Shown here: piece by piece, positions 59,936 through 64,000 of the stretch
How positions within the stretch are numbered: the first letter of the stretch is position 1
How the letters are laid out: each line of letters starts with the position of its first letter
The notes under the pieces: model-generated
What the model saw: only the letters and a program-made list of their open reading frames with translations
Databases searched by the model: none
What the model was told of the DNA's origin: nothing
Translations under genes and position numbers: made by a program
Assembly: GCA_016169945.1 (NCBI GenBank)
Contig: JADLSH010000231.1
Coordinates: 620,001 to 684,000, forward strand
DNA: 64,000 nucleotides
Origin: Trachythela sp. YZ-2020
Taxonomy: Eukaryota > Cnidaria > Anthozoa > Malacalcyonacea > Clavulariidae
Reading direction: 5' to 3'

Positions 59936-60339
59936 CTGGGATTAACAAGGAATTGGATTATACCACTGATTGATACAAAATGTGTAGTTAAGGGGTTATT
60001 TGCCATCGCTTAGCTTGGGTATTGTAAGTATACAGGCGAATTCAATTGATTGCGTTATATTTCGTTTTAAACCAACATAAAAAATTCATGTGCGCTATAA
60101 CGAGAGTTGACTGTATCTGTCTATCGATACATTTAGTATGTCTCGTTTTGTTAATGCGCATGCAGCTGGTAATATATTTGATTGACGTATTTGAGTCCAA
60201 AGTTCGATCATTGTTTTGAGGCTGGAAAAGCTCGGCAGCTTTGTCACACACTATATTCACCCCTACAATCATAAATATAGAAAAGAATATCATTCATCCA
60301 ACCATGATCGCTAAATTGGCTGCACCTATCTTGTTGCAT

Positions 60340-63244
60340 GAATTATAATGATGATAAAGTTTATAGTTACTTAGTTCAAATTTCAATCTATTTGTAAGAT
60401 GTATACCATAGGCATAGTCCACACATCAGTATATATCGAAAACTAAAACATACCCCGACAAAAGTATACTTTGATTTGCTATGCTCTATCAGCATTCGCG
60501 ACACTTACTGTACATGCACTTACGTTAATTTGAGAAATAGTCGGGAGGGGTTTGCCTAACTGTTTACATATATCTACTCGTGAATGATAGCTATATAATT
60601 CTGTTACTATATTATTCGTTTTTACTGAAACGGAGCTAATCTTAAGCTCCAAGTTATAGATAGATATAGTTTGGCAGTATATATATTTCTATAATTATTG
60701 TGATTCATCGACTATATATCACTCCAAAACTTGCATTCCTCACGAAATGAGTTTGGCGCAAGTCTCGATCTGTTTCACTGATTGCCTCCAAGTTTTTAAC
60801 TATACATATTCTAATAAATTAATCTATTTATTTTTTATTTTTTCCTGCAGTGGAAAATTGGCATTGATTTGATTTGTATTTAATTTCTACCTTATTTGGT
60901 TAGGGACATAGCACATATTTTAAATTAAATGAAGTATACAGGCAATATATTGTGCTACGCCAATTCAATTTTAGTCAGTCATTATAAAGATTAAAGTAAT
61001 TGATAACAATAGTTCATCCTTTGAAAGCATGCCAATACAATAAGTTGTTTGTGGTTATAACATAAGATTGAATCACATTCTGTAAGATCTGATGTTGCTT
61101 GAATGTGGATACATTTCTATAATATATTGTTTCAGATATAGAAAGAGTTCTAGTTTGAATACACATATGATCTATATGCCTACAAAATTTGTTTGCACTT
61201 TTTATGCATGATCCGCATTATATTTGCTTTGTTTGCATGAAACCAAATATCTAAAGCCGAGGCTCAAGCTACTTTCCAATGTCAATGCCTGCATGTATAC
61301 AACATCATACTATAATTTTGGTTTTTATCGAGGGAACAATCACAACAAGAAAACAAAACGATTTAAAGAATGCTCAAATAAACAAATAAATAAAAAGACG
61401 TATGTCTTGATATAATCAGCTCTGTTTGTCGTGTTATCAACACTCCAATCGAGAACTTGTAAGATAGAAGCTTTGTGGGAAGCTGCTGGTCAATTGTCTT
61501 GGCCCCATCCAGGTTTCCTGTATCGTAGGTTTTTCCTGGCCTCCCTGACATTCCAGCTGTAATATGAGTGATGGTAATGCTCAAATCAGCCACTCTAATA
61601 ATAAGGCTAAATACATAACAATTCTTCATTTTAAAAAAATGGGAGAAGGTCTTTTCGTCTATGGGGAATACACATTCTGTGTATTTGTGGGGTTGAAGTC
61701 TCCAAAATGTCAACTTCCGGCCCATAGACTCAATATACGTCACACATATACCATATAATTAAGGACTGTCCATATAGGGGTTTATCGCCCCTTGGTCAGG
61801 TTAAGAACTGCCCGTATGGGTCTAGCACTCTGGGTCAGGTTAAGGACTGTCCGTAGGGGTTTCATTCCTTGGTCAGGTTAAGGACTGTCCAAGTGTTTCT
61901 TGGTTCAGGGTCGTCAGGAATAGCTACCCTGGCAAGGCTCTGCTTTATGGTCAGAGCATTCAGTTCAGTCAATCAGTTCAGCTTAAGGTGTGACGTGAGT
62001 AGGGATGATGTTTGTCATAATATGAGTCTTCACACCCCAGAACCCCTTCTCCCACAAAATATGTTTTGTTTGAATTGTGTTTTTATAAATACGGTTTTAT
62101 ATCAACAGCTTGGGTCATTAAAGCAAATTTATAGACAATATAAATTTAAGTTAATGAGACAACGCGTTGAAGCTAGTATGTTAAGCAAGATATCAGATAA
62201 GTTTCTGTCTCAAAGGCGGTGATTCCTTCCGTCCTGGCCTCAAGGAATGCATTGTTTAGTTTTACTTATTGACAGATAGTTCAAAGATCATTTTCATCAT
62301 TGGGCATGCTTTCACGTGAGCAGCCCTGGATATTGCATGCTAACGCTTCCTACTAACAAATTGACCAATCATAACGCGCAATATAATACAAGTTAATTAG
62401 CGCATAACTTGCAGGATGCTAACAAGATCATATCATTTATACTGAGCGCTTCGCTTACTAAAGTTATTGAAATAATTTCCCACCCACCCACCTCCTTGGC
62501 TATTCAGCCTGACGTTTGCTCTAAGTTAGAGTTACCTTGAATATGTTCAAAATTGCAAATTCATCGATATAATATTGGTAGTTAATATATCAGTGGAAAT
62601 AATAGCTATTATATAAAAATGGAAGCAGCTATCATCAACTGTCTTCAACACCATATACTGGATCAAGGACTCGAGAAAGGACATTTTGGAAAGAGACACA
62701 AACAATGTTGCTGCTAGATAATGCCTTTACTTTAGTATGTATATAGTTAAAAACTAACGTTTTCGGTCGCAGACTATTTTGTTATTTTGGTTAATAAATT
62801 TGTGGTTCGGGTTGAAGTCTCCCAAAATGTCAACTTCAGGCCCATAGACTCAATATACGTCACACATATACCATATAATTAAGGACTGTCCATATAGGGG
62901 TTTATCGCCCCTTGGTCAGGTTAAGGACTGCCCGTATGGGTCTAGCACTCTGGGTCAGGTTAAGGACTGTCCATAGGGGTTTCATTCCCCTTGGTCAGGT
63001 TAAGGACTGTCCAAGTGTTTCTTGGTTCAGGGTCGTCAGGGAATAGCTACCCCTGGCAAGGCTCTGCTTTATGGTCAGAGCATTCAGTTCAGTCAATCAG
63101 TTCAGCTTAAGGTGTGACGTGAGTAGGGATGATGTTTGTCATAATATGAGTCTTCACACCCCAGAACCCCTTCTCCCACAAAATATGTTTTGTTTGAATT
63201 GTGTTTTTATAAATACGGTTTTATATCAACAGCTTGGGTCATTA
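60340..63244 (+). mobile_element. Repeat element with direct terminal repeats, copy C
   Basis: Direct repeats of about 390-430 bp at about 61691-62112 and 62809-63240 (each with GGTTGAAGTCTCC at the start and CAACAGCTTGGGTCATTAA at the end) flank an inner 700 bp. Each direct repeat contains a subrepeat GGTCAGGTTAAGGACTGTCC, three to four times. The left part (60340-61690) matches 40230-40560 inverted, with about 600 bp extra. No gag, RT or integrase. It may be a TRIM-like or other non-autonomous retroelement; LTR-type TG/CA ends were not confirmed. Confidence 0.68.
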
Positions 63245-64000
63245 ATCTATACTGTACTCCCTAAATCTCTTGCAAAGGTTATCCGTTCATGCTCCTGTTT
63301 TTCTGTGTTGTTGTCTTTGCAAACAATTTTTTTGCGGTTGCTTCTTACTTCTCACAATTTTTTTTTCCAGCTAGTGACTGCCCTTTTCATTATTTTAAAA
63401 GTTACAGCAGTTTGTTTTCACCTGAGCACGTTGGCAAATTGGTGTAAGAAAACACTGAAATGACGGCCATATTGGTTCAGTATGGCGGTTGTCACATGTG
63501 CAATCCGTCCCTTATGGCACAGAAGGAAACCGAAGCACCCGGAAAAAACTTGCAGTGTTTATAGTCAGTCAAACTGGAAACACGCTTCTTACATGCAAGA
63601 GAGGCGAAATTCTAATAATCAAGAAACATCCATTGGAGAAATCCAACCCTAGTCGAAAGGTGAAAGGTGAAAGGTAACACGCATCAGTACTGTGCCACCA
63701 CGACAAACTTTCAGTTTTCTCCATTAAAAGGCAACAACACTGTGCACTGTGTATTTTATTACAGCACTAAATTTGTTTGCATTAAATTTGATCCACACAT
63801 GTTTTGAGGAATGAGATTTGCAATCTCGGTCGGCGGCAACCTGAAGTCGCAAGTCACAACCCTCATACCAGATCTATTATACGACAGTCCGAAGACGCAT
63901 TGTAAAAATGCGAAACAGAAATCTTTGCGAAACAGAAAAATGATATTTTTTGTCCCAGCGGTTTACGCAACAGCGTTGTCGTTCTTACAGTACGACCACG
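63245..64000. other. Right edge of the window
   Basis: No gene or repeat recognised. A short doublet GGTGAAAGGTGAAAGGT at about 63658-63675. No GON4L 5' exon could be identified here. Confidence 0.4.

Noticed and set aside
61363..61743. 126-aa minus-strand frame with GMSGRPGKTYDTGNLDGAK
   Set aside because: It overlaps the repeat element at 60.3-63.2 kb, and the corresponding region in the inverted copy at 40.2 kb differs and is not open in the same way.
61869..63463. Two similar plus-strand frames (117 and 130 aa) starting in the direct repeats
   Set aside because: They are the same duplicated repeat sequence read through; no domain or conserved product.
58867..64000. A 5' exon or promoter of the GON4L-like gene
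   Set aside because: I looked on the minus strand for a Met-starting exon with a donor in the right phase and found none that was convincing; the area is mostly repeats.
1..64000. tRNA, rRNA genes or CRISPR arrays
   Set aside because: No cloverleaf with proper A and B boxes apart from SINE heads, no rRNA-like blocks, and the tandem arrays have no spacers, so they are satellites.

Overview
The window looks like part of a metazoan nuclear genome, most likely a cnidarian (anthozoan-like). It is AT-rich and intron-rich, with GT/AG-bounded exons and a dense mix of transposon remnants: an IS3EU-type element, a QRICH1/KIAA1958-like Crypton, a Penelope-like element, a SAP-domain gag fragment, CR1/L2-like LINEs, a tRNA-like SINE, and many foldback MITEs. 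The species cannot be fixed from the sequence alone.

One host gene dominates. Reading the minus strand from about 58.87 kb down to 6.99 kb, I can chain 25 exons whose reading phases all agree. Together they give 3579 nt, an open frame of 1192 codons plus a stop. The product resembles the chromatin regulator GON4L (GON-4-like/YARP). It has an acidic N-terminal part, a conserved DDPEYNxxAE...RAVKIS block, a Myb/SANT-like segment in exon 12, PAH-like helical repeats in exons 16-21, a long acidic exon 23, and a C-terminal SANT-like domain split over exons 23-25. The 5' end of the gene, with its promoter, first exon(s) and start codon, was not found and probably lies beyond the window.

Layout by region. 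0-3.6 kb: an IS3EU-type DNA transposon with about 213-bp terminal inverted repeats and a 6-bp target duplication. It holds a broken transposase on the minus strand and a broken alpha-kinase cargo gene on the plus strand. 3.7-7 kb: 3' flank of the host gene, with a truncated MITE and low-grade repeats. 7-59 kb: GON4L exons separated by introns packed with repeats. These include two foldback MITEs at 9.4-10.9 kb, a 44-45-bp minisatellite at 11.9-12.5 kb, a decayed Crypton at 15.6-17.5 kb, a LINE tail at 17.5-18 kb, a SINE and MITE at 25.4-25.8 kb, a gag-like ruin at 29.3-30.3 kb, a MULE-type MITE at 31.5-32.1 kb, a 33-bp minisatellite at 37.7 kb, a Penelope-like fragment at 45.5-46.4 kb, a 25-bp satellite of about 33 copies at 47.6-48.4 kb, and a truncated LINE at 56.8-58.3 kb. 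59-64 kb: copies of a repeat family with direct terminal repeats, a second copy of which lies inverted at 39.3-40.6 kb.

The features best worth following up are the alpha-kinase carried inside a transposon, the possible hammerhead-ribozyme remnants at Penelope-like ends (stems differ but stay mostly paired), the palindromes at both ends of the Crypton, and the inverted 20-kb-spaced repeat pair flanking the first eleven visible exons of the host gene.
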